From positions 95,933,128 to 95,997,127 of the forward strand of contig CM061133.1 of the NCBI GenBank assembly GCA_030789695.1: a DNA stretch of 64,000 nt, read 5' to 3'. The DNA is from Scilla litardierei. Taxonomy: Eukaryota; Streptophyta; Magnoliopsida; Asparagales; Asparagaceae. Below the pieces are notes generated by a model, which saw only the letters and a list, made by a program, of their open reading frames with translations, did not search any database and had not been told where the DNA came from. The position numbers were made by a program, and so were the translations under genes. Numbering within the stretch: position 1 is the first letter of the stretch; every line of letters begins with the position of its first letter. Shown here piece after piece: positions 1 to 9,864 of this stretch.

Positions 1-420
1 CAATTTCACTTTTCCAATATCTCTTATCTAATTTTTCTTGATAACATCCCTCTTTTATAATATAGATACCTCTTATCCAATTTCTCATGTCCAATATCTC
101 TTATCCAATTTCTCTTGATAACATCCCTCTTTTATAATATAGATATCTCTTATCCAATTTCTCTTGATAACATCCCTCTCTTATAATATAGATATCTCTT
201 ATCCAATTTCTCTTGTCCAATATCTCTTATCCAATTTCTCTTTATAACATACCTCTTTTATAATATCGATATCTCTTATCCAATTTCTCATGTCCAATAT
301 CTCTTATCCAATTTTTCTTGATAACATCCCTCTTTTATAATATAGATACATCTTATCCAATTTCTCATGTCCAATATCTCTTATCCAATTTCTCTTGATA
401 ACATCCCTCTTTTATAATAT

Positions 421-422
<2 letters not shown>
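1..422. repeat. Tandem array, about 77-bp unit
   Basis: A T/C-rich sequence is repeated about six times. The landmark CTTTTATAATAT (or close variants) recurs near 52, 128, 177, 252, 331 and 408, giving steps of about 77 bp with one shortened step of about 49 bp. Each unit carries the phrases CTCTTATCCAATTTCTC and GATAACATCCCTC. The array begins before the window and ends in a long AT microsatellite. No coding potential is visible. Confidence 0.9.

Positions 423-506
<84 letters not shown>
423..506. repeat. (AT)n microsatellite
   Basis: About 84 bp of uninterrupted AT dinucleotides directly follow the 77-bp tandem array. The tract is self-complementary and likely to vary in length. Confidence 0.97.
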
Positions 507-508
<2 letters not shown>

Positions 509-1367
509 ATCTATTATACATTTGACAGTGTTTTTTGAATTCTAGGGCTGACTAGGACAAGATAAAGAGTGGCTGGGATTTGATCTTATGAAATGGAAGG
601 TTGAGATGAAGCTTTGAAACCATGAATGAGAGCCTTGAAATTTGATCCAACTTTGAAACTTGGTCCAGCTTTGAAATTTGGTCCACCTTTAAAAGCAGCC
701 AGTGAACATGTTTCAAGATGAGGCGTCCGCTAAATTTTCTTACGCTGATTTGTTGTTTCGAGCCGAATTTGTTGTTCTACGCTAATTTGTTGTTCCGCGC
801 CGAATTTCGTGACGAAGGGGCCTGCACCGAATTTATTGTTCCGCGTAAAAAGCACCGGCGCCGTTAAGTATTTTTACTCTAATTTGTTGCTCTTTTAAAT
901 TTTAATTATTTTTTGGGAAACAAAGATTTCGTGGGGGCATATCTTAAATGAACCGCGCCCACGGGCACAGATTTTTTGCGCTAATTTGTTGTTCTACGCT
1001 AATGCACTTTGATTAGCATAATGTGTGCGGTGACTAGCAGCCGGCACCGAATTTGTTGATCAACGCTAATGCACTTTGGTTATTAAAATGTGTGCGATGA
1101 CTAGCAGCCGAAGGCGCCCGCGCCGAAGGCCCCCGCGCCGAAGGCCCCCGCTAAATTTTTGTTCGTTTAAATTTTGACAGGGGGAATAATTCTTGGGGAG
1201 AACAAAGATTTTGATGGGATATCTTAAATGAATCGCGCCCGAGGGCGCCCGTGCCGAAGCTACATTTTTGTTCGTTTGAATTTGGGAGGGAGATAATTTT
1301 TGGGGAGAACAAAGATTTTGCAGGAAAATCTTAAATGAACCGTGCCCGCGGGCACGGGTTATGACTA
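507..1367. repeat. Degenerate repeats, no gene seen
   Basis: This stretch has no credible reading frame. It contains a module (AACAAAGATTT, a few bases, then TCTTAAATGAA and a GC-rich CGCCCG-type tail) three times near 920-960, 1200-1245 and 1305-1355. A second motif, GTGACTAGCAGCCG or GATGACTAGCAGCCG after GCACTTTG, occurs near 1005-1045 and 1070-1110. The last module ends in the palindrome GTGCCCGCGGGCAC. The origin is unknown; it may be a decayed mobile element. Confidence 0.6.

Positions 1368-1460
<93 letters not shown>
1368..1460. repeat. (TA)n microsatellite
   Basis: About 93 bp of TA dinucleotides. It separates the degenerate repeats from the tail of the LARD-A element and produces a spurious Ile-Tyr reading frame on the minus strand. 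Confidence 0.97.
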
Positions 1461-1462
<2 letters not shown>

Positions 1463-1595
1463 ACTCCATTAAAAAAGCAAAATATATACACGTTAGTGGA
1501 TCCATTCTTAGGTTTGACATGTGAATGTTCCATGTGACTGATATGCTATAGCGGTATGAGATACCGAGATAAATAGCCTAAGTACAATTGGGAGA
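1461..1595 (+). mobile_element. 3' end of interior and polypurine tract of old LARD-A copy
   Basis: The bases before 1596 (GAGATACCGAGATAAATAG, then a GGGAGA tract) match the end of the interior of the intact LARD-A element at 50130-50164. The sequence therefore ends in a polypurine tract, and the LTR at 1596 is a 3' LTR. Everything upstream of about 1461 in this copy has been lost or replaced by the TA microsatellite. Confidence 0.7.
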
Positions 1596-2600
1596 TGTAG
1601 GAAGATTTATGCCCTTGAGGTATTTATCCTAAGATAATCATCTCGTTCTAATTATAATATGGTATTAATTATCCTAAGTATGAATTCTACAAATCATATA
1701 ATTAGATAATTTCCTTAGACTTATAGTCAGGTCATTACGTATCCAGATGTAGATCTCGATTATGAGAAGTTAGTGACCGATTAGAAACTTAAGTCTTAAA
1801 AGGTTCATGGTCGTAGATGTGTCGAGAATAGGATATCGACACATCAGTTAGACCATTGTGTATTTGTCTTACCTTAGGGTAATGATGATCTCATAGTTAT
1901 TCGACTTGGCGAAGTCGGAGACGAGACACTGGTGCTCATTAGAGATTGAGTTCACTGAATGACCAACTTAGAGTTATTAAATGGTTAAGCTTTAACTAGA
2001 CTGTCAATAATAACTCTAGAGTGATGATATGCAAGCTGATCCTTAAGACCTGACGTCATTAGTATGAATCTGTGAATGGATAGTGTCACTTAGATATATG
2101 ATCTAGCTGCGAGGCTCGGCATATAGAAAGATCTTATGTTGGGTGACACCTGAAGATCATGAGGGAAGTAGATGACTAAGAAGGGATTCGTTTCTTTCGT
2201 TAAAGGGAAGTTAGTGTCACTGGATCAGTACGGTCTTTGTGTTAATCCTCGGCTGGGGTACATTGTAGGAAGTACAATGTGAATACGACAAAGACCGTTG
2301 TACACTGACCGATGCTGGCTAGTGGGGTTGACGATAAACCATACCGTAGGCCATGCAGAGACATAATATTGACGAAGGGACTAAAATTGCGGTATTCATC
2401 ACTGACACAGTCAGAGTGACCTCGACGACACGTTTGTTAATGGGTCGATCACGTAAGTATGATTCTGAAACAGGGACGACGCCTGCTGCTCGTGGTTACT
2501 ATCGTCTAGGTGTTTCGAGCCCCAACCTGTAGTAGGGTCAGGCTGTAAGGTCTCACACCGAGTAGTATCCATGTCTTAGTAATAAGAAGAAAGTTAAGAG

Positions 2601-4661
2601 TGTTGGATCTGGATCCTAGCCTTGAGGGGGGTGAATAGGCTAATAAAAAATTCTCGCACAACCCACAATAAATCACATGAAGTCAAAAGCACAACTAGAG
2701 TAAATAAGAGACAATCACAGAGTACGCACAGATATACCCTGGTTCGGTCACATCAACGACATACGTCCAGCCCCAAGCAAATACTAGCATTAATAAGTTC
2801 CTTCTGTACACCTACAATGGGGTCCTAGCTTCAACTCACCACCTAGACTGTACCATACTCAACAAAGTGTAGAACTATATCAACCTAGTAAATGTGTATC
2901 TTGACTGCAGTAACACGTCAAGACCCTCTTGTCTAGCCCAACCAAACAAGTCCAAAATAGTCACAAAATATGGTAAAGTTTCCCCTACGAAGCTCTAGCT
3001 AACAACTACACAAAAAAATAAACAACAGGGTTTAGGAAGCTCAGTTTGTGTAGCAGCATCGTCTTCGTCAATCAGCACATTCCAGATGTCGTCTGGCAAG
3101 TAGTAGTAATCTCTCGCTATCACTCGACATCTCCTCCTTGATGTTACGGCCTTGGTATGCTCATTGGAAACTCACAACATTGGATTACTTGACTTTTGCA
3201 AGTTACGACAATGGATGGCACTTGGCTTCAATGGGTTGGGATTGCCTTTGTTGTGGGCTTGGAGATTATTTTTTTCGGCATCTCTCTGATGTATGCATAC
3301 AAGTGCTCCCTCTTAAAACAAATCGTCCTGAATTATTGCTCCAGCACACAAAGATCAAAGCAAGAGTTAATAATAAAGAATGTTTCTTTTGTTTGATACC
3401 TGATTGCTTATATGCTTAAATTATTGGCCTTTGTCTCTCTCCAATTAGAAATTTCAAAAGCTCAGTATTTTATTTCGGCCTGGGAGAAAACATGCAACTT
3501 CAATCAACAAAAATGGAGAGTTGTACATGTATTGCAAATGATGCATATGTATTGCTTTAAAAAGAAACTTCTCTTTAGCACTACCCCTTGGATGAGTGAG
3601 CTTTGTTCCCACAAATTTTGTGCCTGCTTATTTGTTAATCAAAATTCGGCCTGCAATAAAACAATCAAACAATTTCCTTGGATACATGTACTTCGGAGTA
3701 CATGTGTCGTGGCCTTGCACAAAGTTTTTGTGTGGAGAGATATTTCGGCAGGGTTGCTTTATTCACATGGATGCACAGTCCTTTGGTCAACAAACTCCGG
3801 CCTCCCCTTTTTACTCTATGTTCTTTTGTTTGCCCAAACCAAAAACAGCAAACAACTCCCCTATGGCCAGCCTTTGTTTTGCTTGGTCTGCTGTTTCTTT
3901 TGCTTGGATTTTATTTATATCTCCCCAAAAAAACTGTTAGCTTTGTAGATAAATTCGATAGCTAAAAAAAGAAAACTTACGGCCTGGATTTGCAAGCTTG
4001 CGGCAAGAAAAAAGCATGCAGCATCCAGTCAATTTCGGCAGTAGAATGTGTCCCTTGTGGCTTTTAATGATTTTCCCTCCAAACAAAATGGCCAAACTTT
4101 GCTCCAAGAGGTTTCTTTCACCTGCAAGACAAAAGCACAATTAATGATCAACAAATAAACTCAAAATAACTGGTGTTCAATGTTGCGTGAAGAAGCAAGT
4201 TTGCGGCAGGTTGCGTGGCTTTCTCTTAAAGGTTGGCCGGCCTGTCTTTTTTGATTGTAGCCGCACCATCTCTTGGTATTTGGAGAGGGGTTTTTATAGG
4301 AGAACTTGGAGGAGAATTGTGCAAGGAGAGAATCTCGCAAATCCCTCAAATATAGGAATTCAAGTTTGTATTTGATTTGTAATGGGACTTGAAATAGGAT
4401 TTGGATAGTAGCAAATCTTTGCAAATCTTTCTAATTGGTTTGAACAAATTTCAAATTGATTCCATCTTTCTCCATATTGACCAAGTCAAATTGCTTTGTG
4501 TATAGCTCTTTGACCAAGTCCATTAGCTATGTGGATAGCAATCCCTCCAACGCTTAGAATAATGACTTTGCCATTCCTGAAACACACTTAGCACACACGT
4601 TAAATATTTCACACACATTTGTCATCATCAAACTATAGTTCCTAGATCGTTGCATCCAACA
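2601..4661 (-). mobile_element. Solo LTR of copia-B (SIRE-like), minus strand
   Basis: The segment reads TGTTGGATCTGG to GCATCCAACA on the plus strand, which is the reverse of the copia-B LTRs at 6178 and 43347. It is flanked by a perfect 5-bp duplication AAGAG (2596-2600 and 4662-4666). Its 2061 bp compare with 1978-1979 bp for the two net copia-B LTRs. No interior lies beside it, so it is a solo LTR left by LTR-LTR recombination. Its flanks are two halves of one LARD-A LTR. Open frames at 3138-3965 inside it are not conserved as genes. Confidence 0.92.
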
Positions 4662-4919
4662 AAGAGGAATTCATTCGATGAAATAGAATGCTTAAGTCCA
4701 CAAGCTAATTGTGAGTTTAAGTTTAATAGGGGACAAATTTTGCATGTGATGCAAACTGGATTAAATATTTTGTAAATAGTTTACGACTTTATTTAATGGA
4801 ATAAACGCATCGAAAACCTTACCTGGATGACGGGATCGTTCTGGTCTAAACACAGGTTCAAACCGCATCAAAAACGGACCTCAAACGAGCCCGGAAAGTG
4901 GAAAATAGTGTAAAGTGGC

Positions 4920-5240
4920 AAAGTGGGTCAAACCCACTTTGGGGCAAGAGAGCCCAACCTGCAAGGCAAGCAGAGCCTGCATGCTAAGCGGGTGGGGGGC
5001 ACAGGTTCAGGTGGGTGCAATCTGATGTGCCTAGCGGGGCAGGCCTGCTTAGCGGGCCTGGCGCCCGCTGCGGCCAAGCGGGCGGCCCATCCGCTGAGCG
5101 GACGGGCACCCCCGCTTGGCCGCAGCGGGCGCCAGGCCCGCTATGTAGGCCTGGGTGCCTGCCCCTGCATGCGGGCGCTCTGCCCGCAAGGAAGGTGGGC
5201 ATGCCCGCAGGCCTAGCGGGCGCGCACGCGGGTTATGGGC
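4920..5240 (+). repeat. GC-rich block in the old LARD-A LTR
   Basis: About 320 bp of GCGGGC, GCCTGGCGCCC and CGGCC words contrast with AT-rich flanks. It sits at the same place in the LTR as the CCAGGCGCC blocks of the other LARD-A LTRs, about 300 bp upstream of the TATA box. Long reading frames on both strands are composition artefacts. Confidence 0.8.
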
Positions 5241-5537
5241 CCGCCCTTCGCTTGTTTTCCTAGGGTTTTTGAAACCCAAAACGGCAGATACGAAAGTGTT
5301 TTTTTGCCCAAATTTGGACAATTATTATAGGGGTCAAACGAAGTCGGAATTCGTCGCCGTTTATTCCTACGCATTCACCATTCTAAGCTCTTCGAAATGA
5401 TAGCTTATATGGAAGAGATTTAATTCATTGAAGTTAGGCCTTCGAGAAAGGCTTACGAACTTCATTAACTTAATTAAATCCACCTTCATTTAACTTTGTC
5501 CCACATTGCTCATGACGAAAAGGGAGGAGCCGACTCC

Positions 5538-5549
5538 CTATATAAATAA
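5538..5549 (+). promoter_or_regulatory. TATA box of old LARD-A LTR
   Basis: CCTATATAAATA lies at the position of the TATA boxes of the other LARD-A LTRs. A CAG/GTATGT splice-donor-like site follows about 330 bp downstream (near 5873). Confidence 0.7.
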
Positions 5550-6113
5550 TGGTGCCCCCTCTTCGTTAAAAAGTACACCAAGTGATCTATTCGAGAAGTT
5601 CCTGATTTTTGAGCACGCTCGATCGTGAACTTAAAATATTCCTCTCCTCCTTTTCTTCCTATCCTCCCGTCGGGTCCTATCGAGACTACGACGAGGTTTG
5701 AATCGGATCCAGACGTCTTTGACACGGGTCTACTCAAGTGAAACTTTCTTCAGCAAGTGATCGACTCGGAGGCGGCTCGGGTAGATCGGTTCGAAGGGAC
5801 AAGGCAGCTCGGCTACAAGGAGCGAAAGAAGGTGGTGTGGTACATCTTGCATGTCCCAAGGCCAAGATTCCAGGTATGTCAGTTAGTAACTTTTTAGAAT
5901 AATTTTAATAATGTCGCAGTAGGCTAAATCCCTCTTAGGGTGGTCAGATCCACCCCAAGTAGGCATAGATCTTGGCGAGGTTCTGGCTCGCCTTAGGGCT
6001 TTGCTAAAATATTTAGCTTTGTGTTTTTTTCACTGAAATTTTAATCCCTATGTTGTCCGTCTGACATAGGACATGCACACATCTGAGCCCTAAGGGTATG
6101 CCAAAACCCTTCA

Positions 6114-6177
6114 CTATCCCTGGTAGCTCTTATAGGTCGTCTTGTTTGACCAGAGTGTTACTGGGTGCTCTTCTGGC
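6114..6177. other. Short flank between LARD-A LTR and copia-B
   Basis: Sixty-four bases ending in CTGGC, the target duplication of copia-B. The other copy of CTGGC is at 54546-54550, where a minus-strand Tat-type gag pseudogene continues. This strip is therefore probably a piece of that outer element. Confidence 0.5.
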
Positions 6178-6268
6178 TGTTGGATGCAATGATCCAGGAC
6201 TTCTAGTTTGATGACGACAAACACATATGAACGATTTAACGTGTGTGCTAAGTGTGTTTCAGGAGTGG

Positions 6269-7929
6269 TGATTCATGGTAAATATTATATATTTAGCCCC
6301 TCATTTAGCCCCATTTTGCGCATATATGGTACTTATTGGGCCTCTAAAAGATTGTATTGTGAATACCCTTAATTATTAGAGCAAACTCTCATTTTATTCA
6401 CAAAACAACAATATGTTGAGTATTTCTGCGCTTTTATATTTTTCATGCGAAGATCTCAATCTCACGATTCCAACGACTATTTATTTGTATTTTTCTAAGA
6501 TCTGTGCTATTTACTATGAATTTTTGTATGAAGAATACCATTTAATTGAAGAAATACGAGGCAAATACGTGGAAAATACGCCGATATATGCACGTATATT
6601 TATCCAACACTTCAGGCAGGCCACGTGGTGAGCATCCACGCCTCCCCGCCTTCATCCGATGATCGAGACTTTGGGCGATGGGGTCGTTTCACAGCTGCAC
6701 GATGACGATCCAACGGGGAATGATCGAAGGCGGGAGCGACTCGGATCCAGTGCTTTACGGGTGACGTGACCGCTTCACAGCCGCATGATGATGATCCAAC
6801 GGCATACAAGTGATCAACGGCAGCGAAGCAGGTTAGAGAGAGGAGCTGGCATGGATCCGAAACCCATGGACACGTAGCGCGCGTACAATCGATCCTGCCT
6901 TGATCGAACGGCCCAGATTTGTGCCAGTTAGAGTTTGCGGGGTTGAGCGGATTTTAGAGCGGGTTTTAGCGATTTTTTAGGATCCGTACCGACCTGATAC
7001 CCCTATAAATACTCTAGTATTTCAAAGAGTATTCAGACCTGTTTTTAGCATATTTTGAGCGTATTGGAGGGAATACAGTGCGTATTTTCGTGAAATTTTC
7101 TGTGGCGTTGGAGATAGAGAAAAGAGGCTCTTGTAAAAGGAATTCCAAGGCTTTTTGAGGAGTTTTGGTGATTGAAATCTCAACTTATACCTTGTATTTC
7201 ACGTATTTAGCTTGTATTTTGACTTTTTGATCATGTATTTGCTAATGAAATTGAGTTTTCTTCTCTCCATGCATTGCTAATACCATTGTGTGTTGGTTGT
7301 GATGTAGTTAGGGTGTTGTATTCTTTGGTTTCTATGTCTTTTTGCCTTATTTCACATGTTATATCACGTACTTTGCTAGATTCTACACATATTATTCAAG
7401 TATTCTCTTTGTTGGTGTACTTGGATCAAATCTGATCTTTGCGGACTTATTCGTGGCGTGATCCTTGCAGACATTTCCGTGACCCTTGCGGGCACATGAG
7501 TTTAAATTTATTATGAAGCTAGTAATTTACGTGATTATTTGAGGCATCTTGTATGTTCTTTTATCGTTATATTTTCCGACGTTCTCTTACCATTGTGGGG
7601 TGAAACGTTGAGTTATACAAAAGACGTTGATTACCATTGATTACACATACTCTAACGAAATCATAACCAACACATGCTCCTCTCATTGGTTTCCTATATC
7701 GACTCTCCGTACACGTTTTAGTATTACTCTCTTGTTCACTTAAAACCATCTTCACGATTATCTCACCTTCGAAAGGTGGTAGCTTTTCATCGTTTTATTA
7801 ATCTTTAGAATCTGATTCTTTGGTTTATAGGTCGACTGTCCCGTGGATTCGATACCTGACTCTCTAGGTTTACTACTTAATCGATCTCCTACACTTGGTA
7901 GTAGCGCTCACATCTTTTGAGACGAGTCA
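6269..7929 (+). mobile_element. Solo LTR of a gypsy-type element, 1661 bp
   Basis: It begins TGATTCATGG and ends GACGAGTCA, flanked by a perfect duplication AGTGG (6264-6268 and 7930-7934). The sister LTR at 43431-43440 shows the uninterrupted site GGAGTGGCAAAATGG. A TATA box (CCCTATAAATAC) is near 7000. Length and TGATT start resemble the 1660-bp LTR at 58084, so an Athila/Tat-type gypsy origin in plus orientation is likely. No open gene is seen. A CAACGG-type repeat lies upstream of the TATA box. Confidence 0.9.
6996..7010 (+). promoter_or_regulatory. TATA box of solo LTR
   Basis: CCCCTATAAATACTC lies in the middle of the solo LTR, downstream of several GATCCAACGG or GATCGAACGG words (6700-6910). 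Confidence 0.65.
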
Positions 7930-9824
7930 AGTGGCAAAGCGGTAAATCTGTCATGAGGTGACTAAGTCAAAAGATGGAGGAATTGCTATACATATAGTCA
8001 ATTGTACTTGGTCAAGTTATGGTAAAGAAAGATGGAGGAATCCTATTTGGACTTGGACCAAGTCAAATGCTTAAGAGATGGAGCTAATTCATATCTATTG
8101 GGATTGAAACAAATCAATTATCGGAAATTAGATATTATCTATTTCCTATTCAATCATAATTCAAATGTTTACTAAATCTTATACCAAATCCCATACAATC
8201 CTTGTTCAAATTCATATTCCTAAAATCAACTAGAGATTGTATCAAATCCTACTTGCCTTGAAATTACCCCTAGCCAACTTCCTCCTCTCCTATTGCCTCA
8301 CCATCTCCTTGAAACCCTAGCCTAGCATGCTATATAAACAATCATCCTAAGCCTAGGCAAAAGGGGGAGGGCCAAAAAAAATTTCATAGCAGGCAATAGT
8401 CACGTAGGCTTCTCCATCTCCAAAGCTTCAACATCCCCTCCCTTGCGGCCTTCATCATTACTCCAACTAACTCCCAAGTCGCAACATCATCTTCCCAAGG
8501 AGAGTCACGAAAAGCCCAATCCAAAAAGGCCAAACACCCTCAAGCCAAAAAGTCTATAGCCTTCATGCCCTAATCTCTTAGCAGCAGCTAAAATTCTCTA
8601 GGCTTTCTCCATGTGCACACGCAACCAGGTAGTGAAGGAATCAGTCGTATCTTTATTCTCCAAGCATTGAAGACAGCTCATTGTGGCTACCCCATGTGCC
8701 ATTGTCCCCTATGTGCTAATCTCCTTAGTTGATTAAACTTTAATTTTTGTGTTTTGTCTTTTTTTTCTTTGCAGGGGGTACGTACACAAGCACTCTTATT
8801 GGGTTCATGTAAGCACACATGATGGAGACTGTGCACAATCACTTGCATGAATCCAAGAAGAAGCCGAATTAATGCTAAGGAAACATTGTATGAAAGGAAC
8901 AGCATCAAGTCTTCCTCAACATTTAATTTAGCCATCACATGCAAGCTGATCCAAGGCCACAATGTTTGACTTGGATTCCTAATTCTCAAGCCGCATTATT
9001 TAACTCCAAGCAACACAGAAAATTTCCAAGGCCGCACTCAACAAAGAATAGAGGTACACTTGATTTCTAGTTGATTATTCGTATATGATTCCGTACGCTT
9101 TTTTGGTACAGGAAAAACACAATCAAATCAATTAAGAAGATATTATTAAGGGACAGCTGCAATTTCTAGACTGAATTCCAAGTGCCTTAACCTTCTTGGA
9201 GGATTTGTCGACCTAGCCGCAAGTTGCTATTGGGGATCCTAGCCGCAAGTTTCTATTGAGGAGCAATGCTGCAAGTTGAAAAGAGGCGAGGACGAGACGA
9301 GACATCTACATCTTGCCAGATGAGAGCTGGCCCGTGCCGATTGACAGAGACGACTATGCCTACACACTGAGATTCTTTAAACTCTTTTACTATTATTTGT
9401 GTGTAGTAGTAACGATCTCTATATGGGAAATTTTACCACTTTTGTGTACTTTTGGGGTCTTGTCTGGTGGGTACTAGACAAGAGGGACTTGACTAGTTGG
9501 GACTTGTCAAGTGAGAGCATATACTAGGATTAGTTTTGTTGAGCACTTTGGTGAGTGCAGATACTGAGAGCCAGGTGAGTGTAGAGTGTGTGCTCTAGCT
9601 ACATGCTGTACTAGGTAACATTTCTAATATAGTATTTGCTTTCGAGGCTAGACGTAGGTCGTGGGTACGACCGAACCAGGGTAAATCTGATGTACATCTG
9701 TGATTGCTTATTGTTTACCCTGCATGTGATTATAACTACGTGTGATTTCGTGTGGGTTGCGCGAGAATTTTTATAAGCCTATTCCACTGCCTCCACTTTT
9801 TGGCTTAGATCCAGATCCAACAAG

Positions 9825-9836
9825 TTGTATCAGAGC
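9825..9836 (+). other. Primer-binding site of copia-B
   Basis: TTGTATCAGAGC follows the LTR end by two bases. It matches the usual initiator-Met complement TGGTATCAGAGC except for one G-to-T change. Confidence 0.88.
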
Positions 9837-9864
9837 AGGTTATAGGATCAAGCCTAGACTGATC

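Larger units (their letters stand above)
1596..6113 (+). mobile_element. Old 3' LTR of LARD-A family, interrupted by a solo LTR
   Basis: This LTR starts TGTAGGAAG and ends near CCCTTCA. It aligns in order with the LTRs at 43583 and 50165: the GTCGTAGATGT block, the GACGAGACACTGGTGCTCAT block, a GCATGTGATGCAAAC block, a GC-rich block (4920-5240), a TATA box, and a CAGTAGGCTAAATCC tail. Without the 2061-bp insertion and one 5-bp duplication it is about 2.45 kb, close to the 2.63-2.70 kb of the young copies. It is much more diverged than those. The right boundary is less certain than the left. Confidence 0.75.
6178..9822 (+). mobile_element. 5' LTR of copia-B (with nested solo LTR)
   Basis: It starts TGTTGGATGCAATG and ends GATCCAACA, just before the primer-binding site. 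A 1661-bp solo LTR (6269-7929) splits it. The likely TATA box is in GCTATATAAACA near 8330. Downstream lie two intron-like segments: a donor CCAG/GTAG near 8632 with acceptor TTTGCAG/GG near 8773, and a donor GAG/GTACAC near 9051 with acceptor GGTACAG/GA near 9113. The site at 8080-8090 (TTAAGAGATGG) is the empty counterpart of the LARD-A insertion in the 3' LTR. Confidence 0.92.

Noticed and set aside
1066..1533. 155-codon minus-strand frame with a long Ile-Tyr run
   Set aside because: It is the translation of the TA microsatellite and its flanks; no protein family pattern.
3138..3965. Overlapping plus-strand frames of up to 178 codons
   Set aside because: They lie antisense inside a solo copia-B LTR with clear ends and target duplication, and overlap in all frames. 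The matching parts of the other LTR copies do not keep them.
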